Positions 25,524 to 33,094 of a stretch of 64,000 nucleotides of DNA are shown piece by piece. Each line of letters starts with the position of its first letter. Positions within the stretch are counted from its first letter, which is position 1. Under the pieces are notes generated by a model. It was not told where the DNA came from. It saw only the letters and a list, made by a program, of their open reading frames with translations, and made no database searches. The position numbers and the translations under genes are program-made. The DNA is from Limiplasma sp031549415 (GTDB lineage: Bacteria; Bacillota; Clostridia; Christensenellales; Aristaeellaceae): contig JAVBPU010000002.1 of NCBI GenBank assembly GCA_031549415.1, forward strand, positions 1-64,000, written 5' to 3'.

Positions 25524-25559
25524 CCTTGTGTGACCTCCTAATGGGTATGTTGACAAGTT

Positions 25560-25588
25560 ATATTAGCACTAGCGGTGGGAAAAAGCAA
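25560..25588 (-). promoter_or_regulatory. Promoter of secG
   Basis: Minus strand TTGCTT (25583-25588), 17 bp, TAATAT (25560-25565), 37 bp before the start codon. Confidence 0.65.
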
Positions 25589-25606
25589 GCCATTTCTTGC
25601 GAGGGC

Positions 25607-25628
25607 TACGCCATAAGGTACGCCATAA
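25607..25628. repeat. Direct repeat TACGCCATAA x2 between secG and the four-gene cassette
   Basis: TACGCCATAA occurs at 25607-25616 and 25619-25628, 12 bp apart, followed by a related inverted piece ACGGCGTAA. It lies between divergent promoters and may be a regulator site; no known consensus recognised. Confidence 0.4.
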
Positions 25629-25689
25629 CGGCGTAAACGCCTGGGTTCCCCTTCTTCGTCATAGGAAGGGGCACAAGATACAGCGTTTT

Positions 25690-25754
25690 TTGCCGAAATA
25701 TCCGTTAAAAAATACAATGGGTAGTTGACATCCCTTGTCTTGGAATGATAGACT
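25690..25754 (+). promoter_or_regulatory. Tandem promoters of the four-gene cassette
   Basis: Promoter 1: TTGCCG (25690-25695), 17 bp, TACAAT (25713-25718). Promoter 2: TTGACA (25725-25730), 18 bp, TAGACT (25749-25754). Both point to the gene at 25828. Confidence 0.6.
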
Positions 25755-25827
25755 TTGATAGGCTGAGATGCTATTTTGGGGATTTTTGGCCTCTCCTTCC
25801 TCCCATCAAGCCAAAGGAGGCGGCGGC

Positions 25828-26250
25828 ATGCCGTTTTTCAACGAAGCTACCGGGGCCCTTGCCTTTGAAAACGGGCTATGCCTTCTGAGTGGCTCGACCA
25901 AAAAAGAATTGGCGGAGGCCCTGGCCCGCCTGGGGGGCAGTGCGCCCACCTCTCCGGCCTGGGACCATCTGCCCTTTCCGGCGTGCCCGGTCAGCGGCGG
26001 CCTGTTGGCCCCTCTGTGTTTTGTGCAAGAAGACCGCTTGCGCGCCGTCACCCTTACCGTGGTGGCTGCGGGGCAAAAGCTGACCCCCACAGCCGAGCAG
26101 CAACGGGCCTTCCTCTTTGCCTGTTTTCACGCCAAAGACCCTTGCCCGGACACCCAGCGCAGCTGCGTGCTCCGCACAGACTTCGGATCTATCACCCTGA
26201 GTACCGATCCGCGCCTGGGTCATGCCCTGGCGCGGGTGACCTATGGGTAA
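25828..26250 (+). CDS. Unknown 140-residue protein, first gene of the VirD4-like ATPase cassette
   Basis: The start at 25828 is fixed by AAAGGAGG seven bases upstream; the open frame extends 20 codons further without a site. The product is soluble, with no signal peptide or membrane segment, four scattered cysteines and a C-terminal strand-rich part ending 'GSITLSTDPRLGHALARVTYG', a beta-hairpin-like pattern. I recognise no family. It is followed 51 bp later by a Syd/SUKH-like gene in the same direction. A small partner, chaperone or immunity-like role would fit its position, but this is inference. Confidence 0.75.
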   Translation: MPFFNEATGALAFENGLCLLSGSTKKELAEALARLGGSAPTSPAWDHLPFPACPVSGGLLAPLCFVQEDRLRAVTLTVVAAGQKLTPTAEQQRAFLFACFHAKDPCPDTQRSCVLRTDFGSITLSTDPRLGHALARVTYG

Positions 26251-26301
26251 TCCCGGTTTGCCACACACAAGCTTGATTCATGACTCAAGGGAGGGAACAA
26301 C

Positions 26302-26889
26302 GTGCAGGCGGCATTGGCCCCCATTATGCGTGACTACTTGGTCCGCTTTCAGCAAAGCGCCATCAAGGAAACCGGCCGCAGACCCCTGACCTTTCTGCGG
26401 ACCCCCATGGATGAAAAGCTGGTTTTGCCCGGCTGCCAGCGGCCCGGGTACGCTTTTTGGCAACCCATCCCCTGGAAGGATGGCAAGGTGCCACTGGGCG
26501 AGGAGGCCGCGCTTTTCCATTCCAGCATTGTGGCCTATCTTTCCATGTGCCAGTTCTTAGAGATCCGGTTTCATCTGCCTGTGGCGCCCATGAACAGCCC
26601 CCTTTCCTTCCTGTATAACCGCGCCTTTGAAACCTATAAAAACACGGAGCAGGCCCCGCCTTCCAGGGCTTTCGAGGAGGCGGTGTTTTACGCGGAGCAG
26701 CATCCGGAGCTGCCGCTGAATTTCTGCATGGCGGCTACCTGCGACGGGGGGGACCCGCTGCTACTCTGCCTGCGGGCGGAGGATGGACAGGCCTTTATTT
26801 ACCACAGCTATGGGGAAACGGAACCGCTATACCTAAAGCTGACCGTGGACCGGTTACTGCCCAAAATCAAGTTCATTTACGAATTTTGA
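26302..26889 (+). CDS. Syd/SUKH-like protein, second gene of the cassette
   Basis: 195 residues starting at GTG 26302, preceded by GGGAGGG and six bases. The layout recalls E. coli SecY-interacting protein Syd: an N-terminal helix, then 'YAFWQPIPW' (Syd has 'VYWQPQPF'), a middle stretch around 'IVAYLS', and a C-terminal 'FCMAATCDGGDPLLLCLRAEDGQAFIY' region comparable with the last strands of Syd. Syd is placed in the SUKH superfamily, many members of which are immunity proteins of polymorphic toxin systems. The match is by eye only and the family is unusual in Bacillota. It lies 0.8 kb from secG but on the other strand. Confidence 0.5.
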   Translation: MQAALAPIMRDYLVRFQQSAIKETGRRPLTFLRTPMDEKLVLPGCQRPGYAFWQPIPWKDGKVPLGEEAALFHSSIVAYLSMCQFLEIRFHLPVAPMNSPLSFLYNRAFETYKNTEQAPPSRAFEEAVFYAEQHPELPLNFCMAATCDGGDPLLLCLRAEDGQAFIYHSYGETEPLYLKLTVDRLLPKIKFIYEF

Positions 26890-26925
26890 CTTCTTTAATA
26901 AATATGAGTGAAAGGACCCTCTGCC

Positions 26926-28950
26926 ATGCTTGAAACCCCACGACAAAACAGCATTGTCAGCTACGGCGGCCAATCCAAGGCGGCCTTGTTGACCCTTGCC
27001 AAGCAGGCCTTTGCCCAGGCTGATTTTGTCGTGCCGGAACGCTTTGCCTCTTTTTTACCCCTGTTTCCTTTTGAACTCATTCAAAACATGAGCTATGTGG
27101 GCCGGGCCGAAGGGCGGGCCGCCAAGGTTTCCGCCCTTGGGTATTCCTGTGACCCTCAGGAATACCATCTGAAAATGCACCAGCAGCAGCCGGGCCTTTA
27201 CAAAGGCGATAATTACCGCCGCAATTTTGACTATGAGGGCCGGTTCCAAGGCCGTGGCGTCTTTACTGTGGATGCCGCCTGGGTGTCATTCTTTCCCCAG
27301 TTTTCCCCCTTCATGGGAGAAAAACTGATGATCCATTTAATCGGCGGCGGTCACCAGGCGGTTGCCCTGCCGGAGAGCCTCAGCCCCAGAAGCTGCGCCT
27401 TGCTGAGAAATGTGGAAAAAAGCCTGCAACTGACCCAGCGGGCGGAGCAGTTCGCCCATTATGTGAAAACCCGGGTGAAGGCGGGCGACGCCTATGACCC
27501 GGAGGTCTTTGGCGCGGACTATTTGACCTCCACCGGCCTTTCCCCTGTGATGCTGCGCCAAAATGAGCTGGGCCGCATCCTGCAGGATTTAAGCATCGCC
27601 CGGAGTTTGCAAAGCGACCAGGGGTCTGCGGGGCTCTTTACGGAAAGCGCCAAGCGGGTGGAGAATTTAAACCAATATGTTCCCTTTTTGTATGCCTGCG
27701 ACGCCTTTGAAACCACGGACGTCACCCGGCACACCGCCCGGCTGTTTCAGCCCTGTTTCCAAAGCCACCAGTTCATCAGCGATTTCTGGCTTCCCTATCA
27801 GGACCTGGGCGGCTACCTCAACCGGGAGACTATGACCTTGGACATGGCCCGCCTGTGCGAAGGGTATCAGATCGCCCCTGTTTATGATCCTGGCAGCAGG
27901 GGAGGCCGTTATCCAGATAGCCTGCGGGTGATTGTGGTGCGCGACCGGGAGCTGTCCCTGATGGTCAGCGATGTGCTGAGCAATCCGGCCTATGGGAGCG
28001 GCATGAACCCCTTGGGGATGATTGGCAAGCAGGTATTCATTCTGGACAGCCAGGAGCTGCTGCGCCAGCGGAAGCTGGCCCTGGAAGAGACGGACATCGT
28101 TGTCGAAAACACATGCCTCTCCTCCGAGGCCTATTTGCGGGCCGTGCAGCTCAGCGCCTTCCAGGAGTTCAAAGGGAACCTGGTGGACGCCATGTACCGG
28201 CGGGAGGCAGCCCTCTCCCAGCTTACGGAAGGCACCCGCCCCTATGAGCGGGCCAAGAACGCGCTGGATGAAAAGGTCCAGGCCCTGCAAAAGCAAGTGC
28301 TTTTGGCAGGCTCCCTTTGGAAGCATGGGCAGGTCAGCGGCTATGACGCGGATATCGACTATCTGCGGCGCAAACAGCTGGACCGGGAGGGCCTGCCCGA
28401 GGACGACCCCCATGAGTCCATCGCCTTCAGCCCGGACCCCCAGCGAGAGCAGAGCATCGAAAGCGGCTATGCCATGCGCAACAACGCCCGGCGCATGGCC
28501 TATCAAGATGCCTACCTGCCGCCCCCACGAGAGGAACCCTCGTCCCCGGCCCTTCCGCAGGAGGAGTCTCCCCTCCCGGACAAGCCGCCGGAAAACCTGG
28601 CGGTACCGGAATCCACGCCGCTGAAGCCTTCGCCGGAGGCCCCACCGGATGCTGCGCCGCTGGCGCCCGCCGCCAGCGAAGCTGCCGAAACTCCTGCGGA
28701 GGAAGCGCTTGTGGCCGAACCCCCTGCGGAGGAAGCCCCCGCTGCCCCGGACCCCCCTGCGGAAAAAACGGCCTCCCGTTCCCAGGCCTCCTTTCAAGAC
28801 CTCACCCACAAGCTGGTCACTTCCGCCGATCCTTCCGCCCCCAAGCTGGCCTATATTGTCCGCCGGGACAGCGAGCCCAAAATTGCGGTGAACAACAAGG
28901 CCGGGAAAATGGCGGCTTTGCCGGAGAGAAAGCCCAAGGAAAAGCCCTGA
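26926..28950 (+). CDS. Unknown 674-residue protein with Pro/Ala/Glu linker, third gene of the cassette
   Basis: ATG 26926 has AAAGGA nine bases upstream; an in-frame GTG six codons earlier has none. Residues 1 to about 525 look globular and soluble, with many aromatic and charged residues and no membrane segment. Residues about 530-625 are a low-complexity linker of Pro, Ala, Glu and Ser with PAEE-type repeats. The last 50 residues are basic and end in Lys/Glu/Pro repeats ('ERKPKEKP'). I recognise no domain. A tail behind a flexible linker is a common plan for tethering to a partner such as the adjacent ATPase, which is an inference. Confidence 0.8.
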   Translation: MLETPRQNSIVSYGGQSKAALLTLAKQAFAQADFVVPERFASFLPLFPFELIQNMSYVGRAEGRAAKVSALGYSCDPQEYHLKMHQQQPGLYKGDNYRRNFDYEGRFQGRGVFTVDAAWVSFFPQFSPFMGEKLMIHLIGGGHQAVALPESLSPRSCALLRNVEKSLQLTQRAEQFAHYVKTRVKAGDAYDPEVFGADYLTSTGLSPVMLRQNELGRILQDLSIARSLQSDQGSAGLFTESAKRVENLNQYVPFLYACDAFETTDVTRHTARLFQPCFQSHQFISDFWLPYQDLGGYLNRETMTLDMARLCEGYQIAPVYDPGSRGGRYPDSLRVIVVRDRELSLMVSDVLSNPAYGSGMNPLGMIGKQVFILDSQELLRQRKLALEETDIVVENTCLSSEAYLRAVQLSAFQEFKGNLVDAMYRREAALSQLTEGTRPYERAKNALDEKVQALQKQVLLAGSLWKHGQVSGYDADIDYLRRKQLDREGLPEDDPHESIAFSPDPQREQSIESGYAMRNNARRMAYQDAYLPPPREEPSSPALPQEESPLPDKPPENLAVPESTPLKPSPEAPPDAAPLAPAASEAAETPAEEALVAEPPAEEAPAAPDPPAEKTASRSQASFQDLTHKLVTSADPSAPKLAYIVRRDSEPKIAVNNKAGKMAALPERKPKEKP

Positions 28951-29008
28951 CCTCTTTCGCCGGCATTCAACATTTTGGCTTTTACTTCGATCAGGAGGAG
29001 GGCCGCCC

Positions 29009-30307
29009 ATGAGCCAAAAAAACGTTCTCAAGGGAATGCAAATTTCCCGCGTGATCCCTTACCGGGACCCGGACGCCCAATTTGCGCTGGTGGGTGCCGA
29101 TGGCAACGGACAAAACGCGTACCTGCCGGTGGGCGAAAATATGCTCAGCCGCCACCTGTTGCTGCTGGGCAGCCCCGGCACCGGCAAAAGCAACCTGATG
29201 GCTCACCTGCTCCGCAATGTCCGGGCCAACCTGATGGACCAGGATGTAATGGTGGTGCTGGACCCCACCGGGGAATACTATGCCGCTTTTTACCAGCAAG
29301 GGGATATCGTGTTCGCCGACGACGCCCGGGCTGGCGATCAAGACAAAACCGAGGCCTGGAACCTCTACGCGGAGCTGTGCGAGGAGGACCGGGTGATTGA
29401 GGATGCCTCCGCCCTGTGCGATCTGCTGTTTGACGAGCGCATCCGAAGCGCGGCGGAGCCTTTTTACGCCAGCGCCGCCAGAGATTTGATGATGGCGCTG
29501 ATCGTATACCTGCGGCGCAAGGGCGAGGAGGAACTGCAAAACAACCTGGCCCTTCGGGAGCTGATTGACGGCTTTGATTTTGACAGCATGCGCGCCATTT
29601 TGGAGCAGGAGCCGGACCTGCGGGCCCTGGCCGCTTATTTGAACAAGCCGGACAGCGCGGAGACCCTGGGCGTGGTGGCGGCCTTGCAGCAGGCCACCCG
29701 GGAGCTATTGCAGGGCCGGTTTTGTCAAGACGGGACTTTGGGTATGCGGCCTTTGGTGCGCGGCAAGGGCGGCAAGGTGATCTTCGTCTGCTACGACCCC
29801 TCCCATGGGCCTGTGCTGCGGCCCATTTACGCGGCGCTATTGGATGTTTGCTTGCAGGAGGCGCTCAGCCGCACCCAAAACGAGGGCAGCGTCTACCTGT
29901 TTTTGGACGGCCTGGCCGGATTTCCCCCCCTGTCTCATTTGGAAGATGCCCTGCTGCTTGGCCGCAGCAAGGGCCTGAAAATCATTCTATCCACCATCGG
30001 GGTGAGCCAGCTCCTCAGCTGCTATGGCCCGGCGGTAGCCCAAAGCTTGCTCTGTTCCTTCGGTACCACCGTGGCCTTCCGCCTGCATGACCGGCCCAGC
30101 CGGGAGTATGTAAAGGGCCTGTATGGCCGCCACCGGGTGGTGGAAAGCTTCACCTCCTCGGTGCAGGTCCGCGGCATTGTGGAGCAGGTGATGGACCAGT
30201 ACATCGTGGAGGACGAGGACCTAACCGCCTTGCAAACGCACGAATGCATCATTTCCACCATGCACTATCCGCCCTTCTGGTTCCGGGTGAAGCCCTATGG
30301 AGGGTGA
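29009..30307 (+). CDS. VirD4/TrwB-like P-loop ATPase lacking membrane anchor, fourth gene of the cassette
   Basis: 432 residues. Walker A is 'GSPGTGKS' (54-61). 'VMVVLDPTGEYYAAFY' then 'AWNLYAEL' correspond to the 'DPKGE...WNPF' strand of TrwB/TraD coupling proteins, and 'YASAARDLMMALIVYL' to their oligomer-interface helix. The second acidic strand 'VYLFLDGLAGF' should read Asp-Glu but has Asp300-Gly301. 'GRSKGLKIILSTIGVSQLLSCYG' region (about 318-340) is the sensor-like segment. Unlike conjugative coupling proteins it has no N-terminal membrane helices, and no relaxase or VirB4 lies nearby. GGAGGAGGG precedes the ATG. The role may be DNA or protein translocation, or remodelling of its partner. 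Confidence 0.8.
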   Translation: MSQKNVLKGMQISRVIPYRDPDAQFALVGADGNGQNAYLPVGENMLSRHLLLLGSPGTGKSNLMAHLLRNVRANLMDQDVMVVLDPTGEYYAAFYQQGDIVFADDARAGDQDKTEAWNLYAELCEEDRVIEDASALCDLLFDERIRSAAEPFYASAARDLMMALIVYLRRKGEEELQNNLALRELIDGFDFDSMRAILEQEPDLRALAAYLNKPDSAETLGVVAALQQATRELLQGRFCQDGTLGMRPLVRGKGGKVIFVCYDPSHGPVLRPIYAALLDVCLQEALSRTQNEGSVYLFLDGLAGFPPLSHLEDALLLGRSKGLKIILSTIGVSQLLSCYGPAVAQSLLCSFGTTVAFRLHDRPSREYVKGLYGRHRVVESFTSSVQVRGIVEQVMDQYIVEDEDLTALQTHECIISTMHYPPFWFRVKPYGG

Positions 30308-30322
30308 GCCGCTTGGCTCAGC

Positions 30323-30359
30323 AAAAAAGGCCTTCCGCAAAGAAGCGGAGGGCCTTTTT
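30323..30359. terminator. Bidirectional terminator between the cassette and vanW-type gene
   Basis: AAAAAGGCCTTCCGC pairs with GCGGAGGGCCTTTTT around a six-base loop, 15 bp after the ATPase stop; it can serve both convergent genes. Confidence 0.87.
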
Positions 30360-30389
30360 CTATAAGCGTTTCTATGGCGTTCCTGGGGG

Positions 30390-31577
30390 TTACCTAAAAA
30401 TTTGAATGGTCAGCACGCCCCGGCCATCGCTCTCCGCCTCAATGCGCAACGGAAAATCATAGTCGTTGCGGAAAATGAGGTTCAACGCGGTGGTGCCTAC
30501 GGCCGCGTCACAATGCTGGGGCAGGTACCGGGCGCTGCCGGGGCCGTGGGGCCGCCGCTGCAGAATAGTGATACCCGGAAGTTGCCGGATGGTGTTGTAC
30601 ATGGTGCTGCTGCTTTGGCAGGTGCCGCCGCCGGAGCCCAGCTGGCTGCCCCCGTCAATCAGCACCGGCGCGGGGAAATACCCGTTGGACTTTTTATAAG
30701 GGCCAATGTGGGCGTTGAAGTCCAGCGTCTCCCCGGGCTGCAGGGTTCGCGTCATCAGCTCGCAGCTGCGCACAATGTTTTTGCAGCGGCCATCATTGCC
30801 CACCGCGCCGGTGCCATAGGCAAAGTAGCTGGTAAAGGCCGCGATGGGGGTCTGGTCGCTCATGGGGTCCAGGGTGGGGGCAACGACGGTCATTTGGGTG
30901 AGCAGCCGCGCATCCACATAGCCATAGCTGCGCCAATAATAAATTTTGGCAAAGCCGCTCACAAATTCAATCACGCAAATTTTATTCCCCTGGCCCAGGA
31001 TGATGTCGTTCACATCCGCATTCAGATCCGGGGCTTTATATACTTTTGCGTCCTGGGTCAATGTAGCCACATAGGCCATGGGCATCACCCCATAGGGCGG
31101 GGTGCTTGCCGGGTCCAGCACGGTGCAATTTTCGTCAATGCAGGTCCGCAGAATATACCCGACGGCTCCCTCATACTCAGCCAATACAAAGGCGGGGTAG
31201 ACCTTATAAATGGTCACCTCTTCTCCCTTGTTGACCATGCCCATGGCCTGGCTGTCGGTATCCTGGGCATAGCGCAGGGTGACCGAGGCGCCGGAGGACG
31301 TCATCAGCTTGATCTTGGTACGGTACAGGGGGGTGAGTCCGGCGATGCTGGGCGCGCCCAGGTCCTCCCCGTCCACTTCCGCCACGGCCTCGTCCTCGTC
31401 CACGGGCAAGTCTTCCTCTGCCACCCCTTCGTCGATGGCCTCTTCCAGCAGGGTCTTTTCCTCCACTGGGGGGCTGGCGGCGGGGGCCGCGGCCGCCTGC
31501 GCCTGGGCCAAGCCTGGCAACGGCAGCGCCAGCAGCCCGCAGAGCAACAGCAAGACCCAATTTCTTCCACGCATCAT
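30390..31577 (-). CDS. VanW family secreted protein with SH3-like repeats
   Basis: 395 residues: signal peptide (1-25), an acidic Glu/Asp/Ala-rich linker (about 30-75), two SH3-like segments (about 85-150 and 165-230, with 'GYILRTCID' and 'GYVDARLLT'), then the VanW domain (about 270-395) with its hallmark 'GETLDFNAHIGP' and 'GGGTCQSSSTMYNTI'. VanW occurs in some vancomycin resistance clusters but its function is unknown; SH3-like repeats point to cell-wall binding. No van genes are near. Start by ATG ATG; AAGGAG lies about 12 bases upstream. Confidence 0.88.
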   Translation of the reverse strand: MMRGRNWVLLLLCGLLALPLPGLAQAQAAAAPAASPPVEEKTLLEEAIDEGVAEEDLPVDEDEAVAEVDGEDLGAPSIAGLTPLYRTKIKLMTSSGASVTLRYAQDTDSQAMGMVNKGEEVTIYKVYPAFVLAEYEGAVGYILRTCIDENCTVLDPASTPPYGVMPMAYVATLTQDAKVYKAPDLNADVNDIILGQGNKICVIEFVSGFAKIYYWRSYGYVDARLLTQMTVVAPTLDPMSDQTPIAAFTSYFAYGTGAVGNDGRCKNIVRSCELMTRTLQPGETLDFNAHIGPYKKSNGYFPAPVLIDGGSQLGSGGGTCQSSSTMYNTIRQLPGITILQRRPHGPGSARYLPQHCDAAVGTTALNLIFRNDYDFPLRIEAESDGRGVLTIQIFR

Positions 31578-31642
31578 CTGCGATGTTCACTCCTTATTCT
31601 TGGCGGCCTCCCTGGCGCATCCCAGCATCCGCCGCTTCCTCC

Positions 31643-31669
31643 ATTATATCACAATTTATTTTTCCGCAA
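31643..31669 (-). promoter_or_regulatory. Promoter of the vanW-type gene
   Basis: A perfect TATAAT on the minus strand (31643-31648) with a weak TTGCGG (31664-31669) 15 bp away, or TTTGCG with 16 bp. Confidence 0.5.
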
Positions 31670-31728
31670 ACCCATCTCTCCAAAGTTTACACCCATGGGC
31701 TTGAAACCTATATTTTTGGCCGCTTTGG

Positions 31729-31756
31729 TTGACTTTCCCAAAAAACCTGCTACAAT
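31729..31756 (+). promoter_or_regulatory. Promoter of the FIST-kinase pair
   Basis: TTGACT (31729-31734), 16 bp, TACAAT (31751-31756). Confidence 0.7.
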
Positions 31757-31840
31757 AAATAACAGCATCCGCGCTTTTACATTTTTTTTCAGTGTTTTCC
31801 GTACCATGCGAGTTTCAATGATTTTGAAAGGATGAAACCC

Positions 31841-33049
31841 ATGCAAGTTTTTACCGCCCGTTCTTGTGAAACCTTTGATGTGGACTTTCTTTGTGACGAA
31901 TTAGCCCGCCAGGTCAAAGAAAATGTGACCTTCGGGGAACGCACCATGGGCATTGCGATTTGCGATTCCACCATCAACTACCGGGGCGTCATGAAAAAGC
32001 TGTCCGAAATGTATTCTTTCCCCATCTATGGGGCCACGGCCCTGTCCTTCATCCGCATTGAAACGGAGGAGGATATCAGCGTCAGTTTCATGCTCATCAC
32101 CGGGGGGGAAGAGCTGGTGGGTTCCATGGCCCTGTCCGAGCCCCTGACCTTTGACAACAAGGAGCGGGTGATCCGGGATACCTTTGCCCTGGCCCGGCAG
32201 CGCCTGGGCAGCGACCCCAAGGTCATCATCACCCTGCAGCCCTACAGCCTGGACATCACGCCGGATTACACCACCCATGTGCTGGACAGCGCCTCCGGCC
32301 ATTGCCCCATCTATGGCGCCGTGTCCTCCAGCGACCTGGAGACCAACGACTCCGGCGTTTTTGTGGACGGCGAGTTCTTTCCGGACCGATTGCTGATCAA
32401 CCTGCTGGGCGGCGGCATCCAGCCCCTCTTCGCCTGCGCCACAGCCAAGTTTTCCATCCCGGATAGCAGTACGGTCATCACTCAGGCGGACCGTCATATC
32501 GTGCAGCGGGTAGGCGATTGCACCTTTTTGGAGTACATGAAAAAATGTGGCCTGGCCACCGGCATTCCCAGCGGACTTAACAGCCTGATCGCGGTCTATG
32601 CTTCCAGCCCGGTGATGATCTACGAAAAGGGCCGCTGTGAGGAGACCCAGAAGGTCCGCAACATCATTGACATTGACTATGAAACCGGCGCGGTGACCTT
32701 CACCGGCGAAATGCCCGAGGGGTACCAGCTGGCCATTTGCATCCTCAACCGGGAGGAAATCATCAAATCCTCCACGGACTGTTTTCAGGAAATGGTGGAG
32801 AAAATTGAGGCCAACACATCAGAGCAGTACCGCTATTCCACGCTGTTTTCCACCAGCTGCGGCGGCCGCTACCTGGTGATGTCCGGCGATACCAGCGTGG
32901 AGGGGAATTTCATCACCAATACCCCGGCGCTGAAGCATTTGGCCTCCTGTGGCTTCTATGCCATGGGGGAAATTTGCCCGGTGTCCGTACAGGACGGCAT
33001 CGCCGAAAACCGGTCCCATCACTCCTCCATTACGTTGATGGCGCTGTAA
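31841..33049 (+). CDS. FIST domain protein
   Basis: 402 residues made of FIST_N (about 25-225, 'MGIAICDST', 'PIYGATALSF', 'PIYGAVSSSD') and FIST_C (about 235-400, 'FYAMGEICPV'). FIST domains are predicted to bind small ligands, perhaps amino acids, and often sit beside or within signalling proteins. No membrane segment or signal peptide. ATG 31841 is preceded by AAAGGA with eight bases; an ATG at 31832 is too close to that site. It lies 45 bp before a histidine kinase gene, suggesting that it feeds ligand information to it. Confidence 0.88.
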   Translation: MQVFTARSCETFDVDFLCDELARQVKENVTFGERTMGIAICDSTINYRGVMKKLSEMYSFPIYGATALSFIRIETEEDISVSFMLITGGEELVGSMALSEPLTFDNKERVIRDTFALARQRLGSDPKVIITLQPYSLDITPDYTTHVLDSASGHCPIYGAVSSSDLETNDSGVFVDGEFFPDRLLINLLGGGIQPLFACATAKFSIPDSSTVITQADRHIVQRVGDCTFLEYMKKCGLATGIPSGLNSLIAVYASSPVMIYEKGRCEETQKVRNIIDIDYETGAVTFTGEMPEGYQLAICILNREEIIKSSTDCFQEMVEKIEANTSEQYRYSTLFSTSCGGRYLVMSGDTSVEGNFITNTPALKHLASCGFYAMGEICPVSVQDGIAENRSHHSSITLMAL

Positions 33050-33094
33050 ACCCTTCATACCCCCTGTGAGACGCGGCAAAGATAGGATGATTTC

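Noticed and set aside
27667..29031. 454-codon minus-strand open frame opposite the 674-residue cassette gene
   Set aside because: Shadow frame: Gly/Arg/His/Gln-rich and low in normal protein features; the plus-strand gene has proper start and spacing.
29009..30307. Reading the VirD4-like gene as part of an integrative conjugative element
   Set aside because: No relaxase, VirB4, integrase, att repeats or GC shift is present in the neighbourhood.
30390..31577. Vancomycin resistance cluster
   Set aside because: A lone VanW protein is common in Clostridia; no vanHAX, vanRS or ligase gene is near.
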